64,000 nucleotides of DNA from contig JAHBYP010000004.1 in assembly GCA_019635875.1 (NCBI GenBank), positions 450,001 through 514,000 on the forward strand, given 5' to 3'. Of this stretch, positions 7,117-16,143 are shown piece by piece. The DNA comes from Alphaproteobacteria bacterium (lineage in GTDB: Bacteria > Pseudomonadota > Alphaproteobacteria > Reyranellales > Reyranellaceae). The translations under genes were made by a program, and so were the position numbers. Below the pieces are notes generated by a model. It ran no database searches and was not told where the DNA came from. It worked only from the letters and a program-made list of their open reading frames with translations. Numbering within the stretch: position 1 is the first letter of the stretch; each line of letters begins with the position of its first letter.

Positions 7117-8022
7117 ATGCGCATCGGCATCGACCTCGGCGGCACCAAGATCGAAGGCATCGTGCTCGACGCCTCCGGCGAGGAGATGGCCCGCCGGCGC
7201 ATCGACACGCCGCAGGGTCCTTACGAGGAGACGATCGAGGCGATCCGCGTGCTGGTCGAGCGGCTCGACCGGGCCGTCGGCCATCGCTGCAGCGTCGGGG
7301 TGGCGACGCCCGGTGCGATCTCCCCCGCCACCGGCCTGATCAAGAACGCCAACTCGGTGCGGCTCAACGGCCGGCCGCTCGACGCCGATCTTGCCCGCGT
7401 GCTCGATCGGCCGGTGCGTCTGGCCAACGACGCCAATTGCTTCGCCATGTCGGAGGCCTCGGACGGCGCGGCCGCCGGCGCGGCCGTCGTGTTCGGCGTG
7501 ATCCTCGGCACCGGCGTCGGCGGCGGCGTGGTGATCGGCGGCCGGCCGCTGACCGGCCTGCACGCCATCGCCGGCGAGTGGGGCCACAACCCGCTGCCCG
7601 TGCCGCAGGACGACGAGCGTCCCGGCCCCGCCTGCTATTGCGGCCGGAAGGGCTGCATCGAAACCTGGCTCAGCGGCCCTGCCCTGTCGCGCCAGTTCGA
7701 GGCGGCGAGCGGCAGGCGCCTGCGCGCCACCGAGATCGCCGAGGCGGCGCAGCGTGGCGACGAGCCAGCCGCCGCCATGATGGAGCGCTACTGCGATCGC
7801 CTGGCACGCGCACTGGGTGGCGTGATCAACCTCATCGACCCCGACTCCATCGTCCTGGGCGGCGGGTTGTCGCGCATCGCCCTGCTCTACCGCCGGGTTC
7901 CCGAAATATGGCAGCGCAGCATCTTCAGTGAGCCCCACCACATCCGTACCCGCCTGCTTCCGCCACGCCACGGCGATTCGAGTGGTGTGCGCGGTGCAGC
8001 ATGGCTGTGGCCGCCAAGTTGA
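7117..8022 (+). CDS. ROK-family sugar kinase (fructokinase/N-acetylhexosamine kinase type)
   Basis: A 301-residue ROK kinase that phosphorylates a hexose with ATP. The N-terminal phosphate loop DLGGTKIEG is at 6-14, the catalytic Asp is D105 (LANDANCF), and the ROK zinc site is complete: H157 (GEWGHNPLP) and three cysteines C173, C175 and C180 (CYCGRKGCIETWLSGPAL). No HTH is present, so it is an enzyme rather than a NagC-like repressor. Fructose, mannose and N-acetylglucosamine are all possible substrates. It is monocistronic by spacing (25 bases after the previous gene, 83 before the next). Confidence 0.92.
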   Translation: MRIGIDLGGTKIEGIVLDASGEEMARRRIDTPQGPYEETIEAIRVLVERLDRAVGHRCSVGVATPGAISPATGLIKNANSVRLNGRPLDADLARVLDRPVRLANDANCFAMSEASDGAAAGAAVVFGVILGTGVGGGVVIGGRPLTGLHAIAGEWGHNPLPVPQDDERPGPACYCGRKGCIETWLSGPALSRQFEAASGRRLRATEIAEAAQRGDEPAAAMMERYCDRLARALGGVINLIDPDSIVLGGGLSRIALLYRRVPEIWQRSIFSEPHHIRTRLLPPRHGDSSGVRGAAWLWPPS

Positions 8023-8105
8023 CACATCAGGATTCGTTGCGGGCGGACACGATACTGCCCTAGGCTCCGGGCCTCCATCCGCGACACCTCGAGGATTCCA
8101 GAGTC

Positions 8106-11100
8106 ATGTCCGCCGCGCGTTTGCCTGCCGATCCCGCCACGCTCGATGCCCTGAAGTGGCGCTGCATCGGCCCGCCGCGCGGCGGCCGCGTCGTGGCCGT
8201 CGCCGGCGACTACAACAACCGCATGACGTTCTACTTCGGCGCCTGCGCCGGCGGCATCTGGAAGACCACCGATGGCGGCATCTACTGGCGCAACGTCTCC
8301 GATGGCTTCCTGGGCAGCGCCGCAGTCGGCGCCATCGCCGTGGCGCGTTCCGATTCCAACGTCGTCTATGCCGGCATGGGCGAGACCACGATCCGTCTCG
8401 ACGTCTCCTATGGCGACGGCGTCTACAAGTCGACCGATGCCGGGCGCAGCTGGAGCCATGTCGGCCTGCGCAACTCCAAGCATATCGGCCGCGTCTGCAT
8501 CCACCCCAACAACCCCGACCTCGTCTATGTCGCGGTGCTCGGCGACATCTTCGGGCCGCACGAGGAGCGCGGCGTCTATCGCAGCAAGGATGGCGGCAAG
8601 AGCTGGGAGCGGGTTCTCTTCCGCAACGCCGACAGCGGCGCCATCGACCTGTCGATGGATCCGAGCAATCCGCGCATCCTTTTCGCCAGCATCTGGGAGA
8701 CGCGGCGCAACTTCTGGAACATCTCCAGCGGCGGTCCGGGCAGCGGCCTGTTCCGCTCGATGGATGGCGGCGACACCTGGGAGGAGATCTCGCGCAACCC
8801 CGGCCTGCCCGACGGCATGCTGGGCAAGATCGGCGTCGCCGTCTCGCCGGCCCGTTCGGGCCGCGTCTGGGCGCTGATCGAGACCACGGGCGAGAAGACC
8901 GGCCTGTACCGCTCCGAGGATTTCGGCGCGAGCTGGAAGGTGGTCTCGACGCATCGCGACCTGATGCACCGGCCCTGGTACTACACCCATGTCTTCGCCG
9001 ACCCGCGCCACGCCGACACGGTCTATGTGACCAACCTGCAGATGTGGAAGTCGACGGACGGCGGCGTGAGCTACAGCGAGATCACCACGCCGCACGGCGA
9101 CAACCACGATCTGTGGATCGACCCGGTCGATCCCGAGCGCATGATCGAAGGCAACGACGGCGGCGCCAACGTCTCGTTCAATGGCGGCGCGACCTGGTCG
9201 TCGATCTACAACCAGCTCACCGGCCAGTTCTATCGCATCGACGTCGACAACCAATACCCCTACCGCGTCTACGGCACGCAGCAGGACAACACCTCGATCT
9301 CCGCCCCCAGCGCCACCGAATGGGGCGCCATCACGATCGGCGACTGCATCTATCCCGGCACCGGCGAGAGCGGCTTCATCGCCGTGAAGCCCGACGATCC
9401 CAACATCGTCTATTGCGGCGCCGTGGGCTCCAGCCCGGGCGGCGCCGGCGCGCTGCAGCGCTACGATCTGCGCACGCGCCAGATGCAGCTGGTCAATGTC
9501 TGGCCCGAGGAATCGACCGGCATCGCGCCCAAGGACCTCAAGTACCGCTTCGCCTGGACCTTCCCGATCGTCTTCTCGCCGCACGATTCGGGCGTGCTCT
9601 ATGCTGGCGGCAACTGCGTGTTCCGGACGCGCGACGAGGGCATGAGCTGGCAGACGATCTCGCCCGATCTCAGCCTCAACGACGTCTCGCGCCAGGGCGC
9701 CTCGGGCGGCCCGATCACGCGCGAGAGCGCCGGCGCGGAGATCCACGCCACCTGCGCCAGCGTCGTCGAGTCGCCGCACCGCAAGGGCGAGATCTGGGCC
9801 TCGACCGACGACGGCCTGGTGCATGTCACGCGCGACGACGGCAAGAGCTGGACCGACGTCACGCCCAAGGACATGCCGGTGCTGGCCTATGTCGGCTGCG
9901 TCGAGATCTCGCGGCACGACGCCGATACGATCTATGTGTCGGCGACGCGCTACAAGCTGGCCGACTACCGCCCCTACCTGTTCCGCAGCAAGGATGGCGG
10001 CAGGAGCTGGGCCTCGATCACCGGCGATTTCCCGCAGGGCGAGATCACCCGCGTCGTGCGCGCCGATCCGGTGCGGCCCGGCCTGCTGTTCGTCGGCACC
10101 GAGACCGGCGTGTTCTACAGCCTCGACGACGGCCAGCACTGGTCGCGCCTGCCCGGCGGTCTGCCGGTGGTTCCGGTCTACGACCTCAAGATCAAGGACT
10201 CCGACCTGGTGGCCGGCACCCATGGCCGCTCGTTCTGGATCCTCGACGATCTCACGCCGCTGCGCGAGATCAGCGCCGAGCAGAGCGCAACGCGCGTCTT
10301 CACGCCGCGCGCGACGGTGCGCCAGAAGCTGACCTTCAGCGCGCTCGCCGGCCTGCGCACTGGCACGGGCTACCAGCTCTCCTTCGGCGTCGGCGGCGCG
10401 ATCCTGAGCACCGACAGGCCCGACGGCACCAAGGCGCGCGAGTACCTCGATGTCGGCGAGAATCCGCCCAACGGCGCGATCATCTACTACTGGCTGGCGA
10501 ACGAATCCGACGCGCCCGTCACGCTGACGATCCGCGACGCGTCGGGCGCCACGGTGGCCGCGTTCCGCAGCGACGATCAGGCCTTGCCCGCGGCGCGCCG
10601 CCCGTCGGTCAGGCGCGGTCTCAATCGCTACATCTGGGACCTCAAGCACAGCGGCCCGACCAAGCTCGATCCGACGCTGGCGCCGGCGCGCAGCAAGCCG
10701 CTGGCGATCGAGCCGGACAGCGTTGCCGGCCCCGCGGTCGTTCCCGGCAGCTACCTGGTCGAGCTGGTTGCGGGCGAGCAGAACCGCACAGCGCTGTTCA
10801 CCGTGGTGAAGGACCCGCGTGTTTCCACCACCGACGAGGCCTTCGCCCGGCAGTATGCATTGCATCGCGAGCTGGTCGACTGCCTCGGCCGGCTGCACGA
10901 GGGTGTCAACCGCATCCGCCGCATCCGGCGACAGATCGGCGATCTGACCGGCCGCAAGACCGACCTGCCCGACGGATTCGGTCTCAGCGCCAAGTCGCTC
11001 TCCGACGGCCTGTCGGCGATCGAGGGCGTGCTGGTCGACGTCAATCGCCAGTCGGTGCGCGATGTGCTGCGCAACCCCGCGGGGCTCAACGACACGCTGG

Positions 11101-11282
11101 CCGACATGATCAACATGGTGCTCATCGCCGACGCTGCACCGACGTCGCAGACCGAGGCGGTGTCGAACGAGACCATGGCGCGCGTCGATGGCGAGCTGGC
11201 GAAGCTCGAGGCGCTGATCGGCAACGAGCTGGCGGCGCTCAACGGGACGATCGGCCAGTCGGCGGCTTACGCCATCGGCTAG
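8106..11282 (+). CDS. Large BNR/sortilin-like beta-propeller protein
   Basis: A 1058-residue protein built of Asp-box/BNR repeats: IWKTTDGGIYW, VYKSTDAGRSW, VYRSKDGGKSW, LFRSMDGGDTW, LYRSEDFGASW, MWKSTDGGVSY and LFRSKDGGRSW occur between about residues 50 and 640. These are the S/T-x-D-x-G-x-x-W turns of sialidase/VPS10-type propellers, here probably two stacked propellers. Database relatives are called 'glycosyl hydrolase' only because of these repeats; no catalytic residues can be pointed to. The last 350 residues hold an Ig-like segment and an alpha-helical end. It starts with no signal peptide (MSAARLPADPATLDALKW), which is unusual for the family. Confidence 0.85.
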   Translation: MSAARLPADPATLDALKWRCIGPPRGGRVVAVAGDYNNRMTFYFGACAGGIWKTTDGGIYWRNVSDGFLGSAAVGAIAVARSDSNVVYAGMGETTIRLDVSYGDGVYKSTDAGRSWSHVGLRNSKHIGRVCIHPNNPDLVYVAVLGDIFGPHEERGVYRSKDGGKSWERVLFRNADSGAIDLSMDPSNPRILFASIWETRRNFWNISSGGPGSGLFRSMDGGDTWEEISRNPGLPDGMLGKIGVAVSPARSGRVWALIETTGEKTGLYRSEDFGASWKVVSTHRDLMHRPWYYTHVFADPRHADTVYVTNLQMWKSTDGGVSYSEITTPHGDNHDLWIDPVDPERMIEGNDGGANVSFNGGATWSSIYNQLTGQFYRIDVDNQYPYRVYGTQQDNTSISAPSATEWGAITIGDCIYPGTGESGFIAVKPDDPNIVYCGAVGSSPGGAGALQRYDLRTRQMQLVNVWPEESTGIAPKDLKYRFAWTFPIVFSPHDSGVLYAGGNCVFRTRDEGMSWQTISPDLSLNDVSRQGASGGPITRESAGAEIHATCASVVESPHRKGEIWASTDDGLVHVTRDDGKSWTDVTPKDMPVLAYVGCVEISRHDADTIYVSATRYKLADYRPYLFRSKDGGRSWASITGDFPQGEITRVVRADPVRPGLLFVGTETGVFYSLDDGQHWSRLPGGLPVVPVYDLKIKDSDLVAGTHGRSFWILDDLTPLREISAEQSATRVFTPRATVRQKLTFSALAGLRTGTGYQLSFGVGGAILSTDRPDGTKAREYLDVGENPPNGAIIYYWLANESDAPVTLTIRDASGATVAAFRSDDQALPAARRPSVRRGLNRYIWDLKHSGPTKLDPTLAPARSKPLAIEPDSVAGPAVVPGSYLVELVAGEQNRTALFTVVKDPRVSTTDEAFARQYALHRELVDCLGRLHEGVNRIRRIRRQIGDLTGRKTDLPDGFGLSAKSLSDGLSAIEGVLVDVNRQSVRDVLRNPAGLNDTLADMINMVLIADAAPTSQTEAVSNETMARVDGELAKLEALIGNELAALNGTIGQSAAYAIG

Positions 11283-11292
11283 GACGGCGCGC

Positions 11293-12480
11293 ATGTGGCG
11301 TCAGCCCACAGGCTTTTGGCCCCTGTTCGTCACCGACCTGATCGTCAGGGTGGGCTATCAGATGGCGAAGAGCCCGGTGCTGCCGCTGCTGGCGGCGGCG
11401 CTGGGCGCCAACAAGGTCGCCATCGGCGTCATCGTCGGCGTCTCGACGCTGACGGGCACGGTCTTCAAGCCGTTCGTCGGCGCGCTGTCGGATCGCTGGG
11501 GGCGCAAGATCTGGTTCTTCACCGCGCTCTTTCTGTTCGCCGCGTTCCCTTTCCTGTATCGCTTCGTGCAGACGCCCGACCAGCTGATGCTGCTGCGCAT
11601 CCTGCATGGCTCGGCGACGGCGATCTTCGGGCCGGTGACGCTGGCGATCGTCGCCGAGTTCGATCGGCACAACCGCGCCACGCGCCTGGGCATCTTTGAG
11701 ATGGCCCGCGGCGCGGGCCATCTTATCGCGCCGGCGGTGACGGGGATCCTGCTCGCCGCCACCGATGCGTCGACCGTCTTCACCGTGGTCGGGCTGCTGA
11801 GCTGCGCGGCGATGGTGCCGGCGGTGTTCGTGCCCTTCGACTCCGGCCGTATCGAACCGATCAGGCGTCGCGGCGTCCTGCGCCAGCTTGCCGAGGGCTT
11901 CCGCCACGCCGGCGGCCGCACCGAGATCTGGGGTGTCGGCGCGCTGGAGTTCGCGGTCTACGGCTCGCTCTATTCGCTAAAGGCCTTCCTGCCGATCTTC
12001 GCCCTTCAGGCCGGCTACGGCGTGTGGGCCGCCGGGCTGTTCTTCACCCTGCAGGAAAGCGCGCATCTGCTGGTGCGTCCGTTCGGCGGGCGCACGGCCG
12101 ATCGCCATGGCGCCTCGCCGACCATTGCCCTCGGCATGATGGCGATCGGCACGGCCCTGATCCTGCTGCCCTACGCGCCCGGCGCCACCGCGCTGCTTGT
12201 TCTTGCGGTGCTGGTCGGCGTCGGCCAGGGCTTCACCTTTCCGGCCACCGTGTCGGTCATCAGCAACGCAATCTCCGCCGACCACATTGGCCTGGGGCTG
12301 GGCGTCTATGGCGCGCTGCGCAACCTCGGCAAGGTGGCCGGGCCGGTGGTCATCGGCACGCTGCTCGAGTACTTGCCGGCCAACGCGGTGTTCCCCGGCC
12401 TTGGCGCGATCGCCCTGGTGATCTGCGTCGCGCTCGCCGTGAGCTACGTCCAGCGCCGCCGCCTGCGGCTGGGGTCCTGA
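11293..12480 (+). CDS. MFS transporter
   Basis: A 395-residue major facilitator superfamily protein with about 12 hydrophobic spans. The loop 2-3 signature appears as GALSDRWGRKIWFF near residues 64-77, and the equivalent cytoplasmic loop 8-9 as RPFGGRTADRHGASP in the second half. Family members move small solutes or drugs by proton exchange; the substrate cannot be read from the sequence. It begins 10 bases after the BNR protein's stop, so cotranscription is likely, and ends 7 bases before the convergent EipB gene. Confidence 0.9.
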   Translation: MWRQPTGFWPLFVTDLIVRVGYQMAKSPVLPLLAAALGANKVAIGVIVGVSTLTGTVFKPFVGALSDRWGRKIWFFTALFLFAAFPFLYRFVQTPDQLMLLRILHGSATAIFGPVTLAIVAEFDRHNRATRLGIFEMARGAGHLIAPAVTGILLAATDASTVFTVVGLLSCAAMVPAVFVPFDSGRIEPIRRRGVLRQLAEGFRHAGGRTEIWGVGALEFAVYGSLYSLKAFLPIFALQAGYGVWAAGLFFTLQESAHLLVRPFGGRTADRHGASPTIALGMMAIGTALILLPYAPGATALLVLAVLVGVGQGFTFPATVSVISNAISADHIGLGLGVYGALRNLGKVAGPVVIGTLLEYLPANAVFPGLGAIALVICVALAVSYVQRRRLRLGS

Positions 12481-12487
12481 GCGGACC

Positions 12488-13300
12488 TCAGCATTTCGGC
12501 GGCGCCACCTTCTCGATGCGCTCGATGACGTACTCGAAGCGCAGCGATCCGGCCGTCTGGACACCCAGGATCTCGACGCCGTTCTCGAGCATCGCCGCGC
12601 CCCAGGTGTGCGACGGCTCCATCGCGTCCTGCTCCTTGCCGTCGAAGAACGACATGTGCATGTAGAACGGCTCCCTGCCGGCGACCAGGTCACCGTCTCC
12701 CTGCGGCGGCGGCTGCTCGCGCGCGCGGCGCGGCGCGAGGCCGAGGATGCCGGTCATGCGGTATGGCGGCTCGGGCTTCTCGCCGATGAACACCTTGTAG
12801 TCGAAGCCGTCCCGCCCGGCGCGGCGGTCCGCCAGGCCCTTGGCCAGTGCCGCCATCGGAAAAAGGGTATCTGCCGGAAGTGCGACCGTGCGCGTCAGCG
12901 GCGAGGTGAACTTGGCCTCGCCCGTGCCGTCGACCCCGATCTCGGCGCTGCCGCGGATCACGGGTCGCGAGGCGCCGTCCGTTTTGCTGCGGGTCTCGAA
13001 GCGGTAGCGCTTGCCGTCGAGCGACTCGGAGCCGGTCCAGGTCTGCTCGAGGCGGATGTCCTGGCCGCCGCCCGATGTCGTCAGCGCCAGATGCTGGCGC
13101 CACTCCACCCCGTCGCAGGTGCGTATCAGCTCGTAGGCCATCGTGCCCGAGGCGCTGACCGGCAGCGTTCCCGCGGCGGCCGGCGCCGGCCGGATCTTGT
13201 ACAGCGCGCGGTGCGGCACGAGATCCTGGATCTGCGCCACGGCCGGCAACGACAGCGCGCAGGCAGCGACGAGCGCGCCGAGAAAGCGGCCGATCAACAT
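12488..13300 (-). CDS. EipB/DUF1849-family periplasmic protein (second copy)
   Basis: A 270-residue secreted protein with signal peptide MLIGRFLGALVAACALSLPA and cleavage near AVAQ. The start of the mature protein (LVPHRALYKI) is the EipB signature. The two cysteines that form the EipB disulfide in Brucella are present: one in the RTCDGVEWRQ segment and one as the very last residue (APPKC). EipB folds as a 14-stranded beta spiral and supports envelope integrity. Its ATG overlaps the stop of the upstream paralogue by 7 bases (ATGTTGA), so the two copies are translationally coupled. Confidence 0.85.
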   Translation of the reverse strand: MLIGRFLGALVAACALSLPAVAQIQDLVPHRALYKIRPAPAAAGTLPVSASGTMAYELIRTCDGVEWRQHLALTTSGGGQDIRLEQTWTGSESLDGKRYRFETRSKTDGASRPVIRGSAEIGVDGTGEAKFTSPLTRTVALPADTLFPMAALAKGLADRRAGRDGFDYKVFIGEKPEPPYRMTGILGLAPRRAREQPPPQGDGDLVAGREPFYMHMSFFDGKEQDAMEPSHTWGAAMLENGVEILGVQTAGSLRFEYVIERIEKVAPPKC

Positions 13301-14121
13301 CGCGGACCCGGCAACGCCTCGATGCGCTGCAGCCTCGCGTTGATGGCGAGGTCGCCGTAGTCCAGGACCATCGAGCGCGCCACGCCGTTGGCTTGCAGAT
13401 CCATTGCCACCTCGTACTCTGGTTGCCCTTCCTGGTCGTTGGCGGCGTAGAACGCCAGCCTTACCGACCAGGCCTGCTGGTTGCGGAGCAGCGCCAAGTC
13501 GCCGCGCGGAGCGGGCGACAGCTGGCGGCGCGGCGACGGAGCGATGACAGCGTTGACCTTGAAGGCGCCGTCGAGCCGCGCGCCATCGAACAGGCTGTAG
13601 GATTTCACCGTCTCGCCCGCTCGTGCATCGTCGATGAGCTGCGACAGATGGCGGACGGGAAAGATCGTGCCCTGCGGCAGCGGGAACTCGCGCTCCTCCG
13701 GCTGGGTAAACCGCGCCTTGCCGGTGCCGTCCGCCAGCAGATCGGCGACGCCGCGCAGCTCGTCCTCGAGTTCCCCGTTCTGTGCGTTGCGCACACTGAA
13801 CTGCAGGGTCGAGCCGTCCTTGCTCTCGAGGCTCGCGAAGGTCGAGTCGGTGGTGAACTCGTCACTGTCGGTGCGCAGGAAAGTCAGCTGGATGCGCTGC
13901 TTGGTTTCCCACCACTCGCAGGCATCGACCGTCTCCAGGATCATCGTGCCGCGCACGTCGACCACGCCGCTGGAGCGCTTGGACGTGCTAAGCCGCATTT
14001 CGTAGACCGCGCGATGCGCCACCAGATCGGCGGCTGCCGCCGGGCCGATCAGGACAAGAACCCCCGCGCCGGCGATCAGGCTACCGCCGAGCGTTCGACA
14101 AATTGTGGTAAGGAACGACAC
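13294..14121 (-). CDS. EipB/DUF1849-family periplasmic protein (first copy)
   Basis: A 275-residue protein with signal-peptide core LGGSLIAGAGVLVLIGPAAA, then the EipB signature DLVAHRAVYEMRL. The paired cysteines are in the VDACEWWETK segment and at the C-terminal end (LPGPRC), as in the Brucella protein that binds in the periplasm and maintains the envelope. No ATG is available upstream of the signal sequence; the GTG at 14121 is the best start although its ribosome site is weak. It is upstream of, and overlaps, the second copy. It aligns better with Brucella EipB by memory than the second copy does. Confidence 0.85.
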   Translation of the reverse strand: MSFLTTICRTLGGSLIAGAGVLVLIGPAAAADLVAHRAVYEMRLSTSKRSSGVVDVRGTMILETVDACEWWETKQRIQLTFLRTDSDEFTTDSTFASLESKDGSTLQFSVRNAQNGELEDELRGVADLLADGTGKARFTQPEEREFPLPQGTIFPVRHLSQLIDDARAGETVKSYSLFDGARLDGAFKVNAVIAPSPRRQLSPAPRGDLALLRNQQAWSVRLAFYAANDQEGQPEYEVAMDLQANGVARSMVLDYGDLAINARLQRIEALPGPRC

Positions 14122-14220
14122 TCCGAACGCCGGATGTTGGGGGCTGCGCCGAAATGGCAGCCTAGACCACCACCGCCAAAAGTCGAGTCGCAACACGACG
14201 CAGGGGAAAGACGAGGCACT

Positions 14221-15195
14221 ATGATCCACAGGAAACCACGCGTGCTGGCGACCCGCCTGTTCCCACCCGCCGTAGAGGCGCGGCTCGCGGGCGGCTTCGA
14301 TGCCATCCTCAACCCGGCTGATCAGGTCCATGACGGGCCCACCGTTGTCAGGTTGGCGGAGGATTGCGACGGCGTGATGTGCGCCGCCGGTGATGCCTTC
14401 AACGCGGCAACCATCGAGTCGCTGCCGGCATCGGTGAAGATCATCGCCACTTTCTCGGTAGGCTACGAGCATGTCGATGTCGCCGCGGCCTCGCGCCGTG
14501 GCATTGTCGTGACCAACACCCCCGACGTGCTCACCGACGCCACCGCCGACATCGCGCTGCTGTGCCTGCTGGGCGCGGCGCGCCGGGCGCAGGAGGCCGA
14601 GGCGGTGCTGCGCCGGCGGCAATGGACGGGCTGGGCGCCGACCCAGTTCATGGGCACCCACCTGGGCGGCAAGCGGCTGGGCATCTTCGGCATGGGCCGC
14701 ATCGGCCAGGCCACCGCCCAGCGGGCCCGCGCTTTCGGCATGGAGATCCACTACAGCAACCGCTCGCGCCTGCCACCCGCGCAGGAATTGGGCGCGACCT
14801 TCCACGCCGATGCCGAGGCCATGTTGCCGCTCTGCCATTTCCTGTCGATCAACGCGCCGATGACGCCGCAGACCCGCAAATGGCTCGATGACAGGCGCAT
14901 CGCGCTGCTGCCCGACGGCGCCATCGTGGTCAACACCGCACGCGGCGGGGTGGTCGACGACGAGGCGCTGATCGCGGCGCTGAACAGCGGCAAGCTGGCG
15001 GCGGCCGGGCTCGACGTCTTCGACGGCGAACCGCGCATTCATGAAGGGTACTACGCGGCGCCCAACACCTTCCTGCTGCCGCATCTCGGCTCGGGCACGA
15101 TCGAGACGCGCAACGCCATGGGCTTCAAGGCGCTCGACAATCTGGAGGCGCTGCTGCTGCGTGGCGAACGCCCGCCCAACCAGGTGAGCGTCTAG
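14221..15195 (+). CDS. D-2-hydroxyacid dehydrogenase (glyoxylate/hydroxypyruvate reductase)
   Basis: A 324-residue NAD(P)-dependent dehydrogenase that reduces glyoxylate or hydroxypyruvate to glycolate or D-glycerate. The Rossmann loop is GIFGMGRIG (154-162), and the catalytic set is R241 (NTARGG), E270 (DVFDGEP) and H288 (LLPHLGS). The NADP-specific feature may be the SNRSR segment after beta-2 (179-183), where an Asp would signal NAD; an NADPH preference is therefore likely. The start at 14221 has GAGG 6 bases upstream. It is divergent from the EipB pair and its end overlaps the convergent lipoprotein gene by 4 bases. Confidence 0.92.
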   Translation: MIHRKPRVLATRLFPPAVEARLAGGFDAILNPADQVHDGPTVVRLAEDCDGVMCAAGDAFNAATIESLPASVKIIATFSVGYEHVDVAAASRRGIVVTNTPDVLTDATADIALLCLLGAARRAQEAEAVLRRRQWTGWAPTQFMGTHLGGKRLGIFGMGRIGQATAQRARAFGMEIHYSNRSRLPPAQELGATFHADAEAMLPLCHFLSINAPMTPQTRKWLDDRRIALLPDGAIVVNTARGGVVDDEALIAALNSGKLAAAGLDVFDGEPRIHEGYYAAPNTFLLPHLGSGTIETRNAMGFKALDNLEALLLRGERPPNQVSV

Positions 15196-15719
15196 CGCCT
15201 GCCTCGGACGGGAGAACCCGCCGCCGCGACATCAGCCCCCTCAGGTGTTGGCGCGGCGGCGGGTTGACCGGCCGAACCGAAACGTGCCTCGCCAGGCACG
15301 GAAGCGGCGGCGGTCGTCGGAATGGGCGGGGCGTTGAAGTCCGGCCTGTGGTCGGCCAGGGATCGTCTCGCCTCATCGCCAGTCAGCAGCTTGCCGTCAT
15401 CGCGCCCGGACCGAACGACCTCCAGGCCGCTGTCGGTCTGGGTGCGAAATGGTGCGGCGTAGTCGATGTTGTACGGGTTGGGATCGCCATCCGAGCGGTC
15501 TCGGCAGAGCGGCCCCCCCTTGGTCAGCGAGCGCCAGGCGCCGCAATCCCTATTGGTGTTCATTGACACCAGGTGATCGGTGCTCGACTTGCCGGTGGTC
15601 ACGATCAGGCCGCCATCGGCTGCGTAGCTGCCGATGGCTGCAGCCAGCGGGACGGCGCCGCAACCGGACAGCACACCGCAGGTGCCGATCATGAACGCTA
15701 CAACGAGAGGGGATTTCAC
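15192..15719 (-). CDS. Conserved small lipoprotein (hypothetical)
   Basis: A 175-residue protein with a lipoprotein signal: hydrophobic residues 4-16 and lipobox LSGC with the lipidated Cys at 20. After it comes a conserved-looking core, LIVTTGKSSTDHLVSMNTNR then DCGAWRSLTKGGPLCRD, followed by a low-complexity Pro/Ala tail. The TGKS-x-TDH and two-Cys DCxxW pattern is recalled from other alphaproteobacterial lipoproteins of unknown function. The start is GTG at 15719 with an AT-rich promoter-like stretch before it. Its 3' end overlaps the dehydrogenase gene on the other strand by 4 bases. Confidence 0.75.
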   Translation of the reverse strand: MKSPLVVAFMIGTCGVLSGCGAVPLAAAIGSYAADGGLIVTTGKSSTDHLVSMNTNRDCGAWRSLTKGGPLCRDRSDGDPNPYNIDYAAPFRTQTDSGLEVVRSGRDDGKLLTGDEARRSLADHRPDFNAPPIPTTAAASVPGEARFGSAGQPAAAPTPEGADVAAAGSPVRGRR

Positions 15720-16143
15720 TTTAGATTAAGACTCTGTACTATTTCATTGAAAAATATCTGACTTCTCTCTCATCTTCAATCAAAAAATCAGGATGGCGAC
15801 GTATCGAACCAGCTGCAGCGGTCCATCGATTGCTGCGGGTGCCACCGTGCCGGGCGCCGCAGGCGAGCGTCGGGGCATCGCTTGCCAGGCTCCGAGGGGG
15901 TACGACCATCGGGAACTCCGCGCGACGAGGCGCGGCGCATCGCCGGGCGAGAGTGCACCCGAGCCCTCACCGACATTGCTCATCAGGCATTGAACCGGGC
16001 CCGGAGGCCGTGCACAGCTCGACTTGACCGTCCAGCGGCCAAGTCAGGGTGCCTTCCGCAACGTGTGGGCTGCGGGCCGCACCGCAAGGCGGGCGCTTCC
16101 GGGCATGGCGTAGAGGCACACCATGACCGGAAGGAGGTGCACC
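15720..16143. other. Intergenic region, no gene supported
   Basis: The first 70 bases are strikingly AT-rich for this genome (CATTGAAAAATATCTGAC) and probably hold the promoter of the minus-strand lipoprotein gene. The remainder is GC-rich and contains only short overlapping open frames with alphaproteobacteria-atypical composition. No hairpin, tRNA or repeat of families A or B is seen. Confidence 0.5.

Noticed and set aside
7887..11294. 1135-codon open frame antisense to the BNR protein gene
   Set aside because: GC-rich third-position bias creates long antisense frames. Its composition (Arg/Ala/Asp/His-rich, few hydrophobic cores) is that of a shadow, and the plus frame encodes a convincing propeller.
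13294..15084. 596-codon version of the first EipB gene
   Set aside because: The extra N-terminal part is antisense to the hydroxyacid dehydrogenase; the signal peptide and EipB signature begin near 14121.
15793..15993. 66-codon frame upstream of aspS
   Set aside because: No ribosome site, low-complexity composition and overlapping frames on both strands of equal length.
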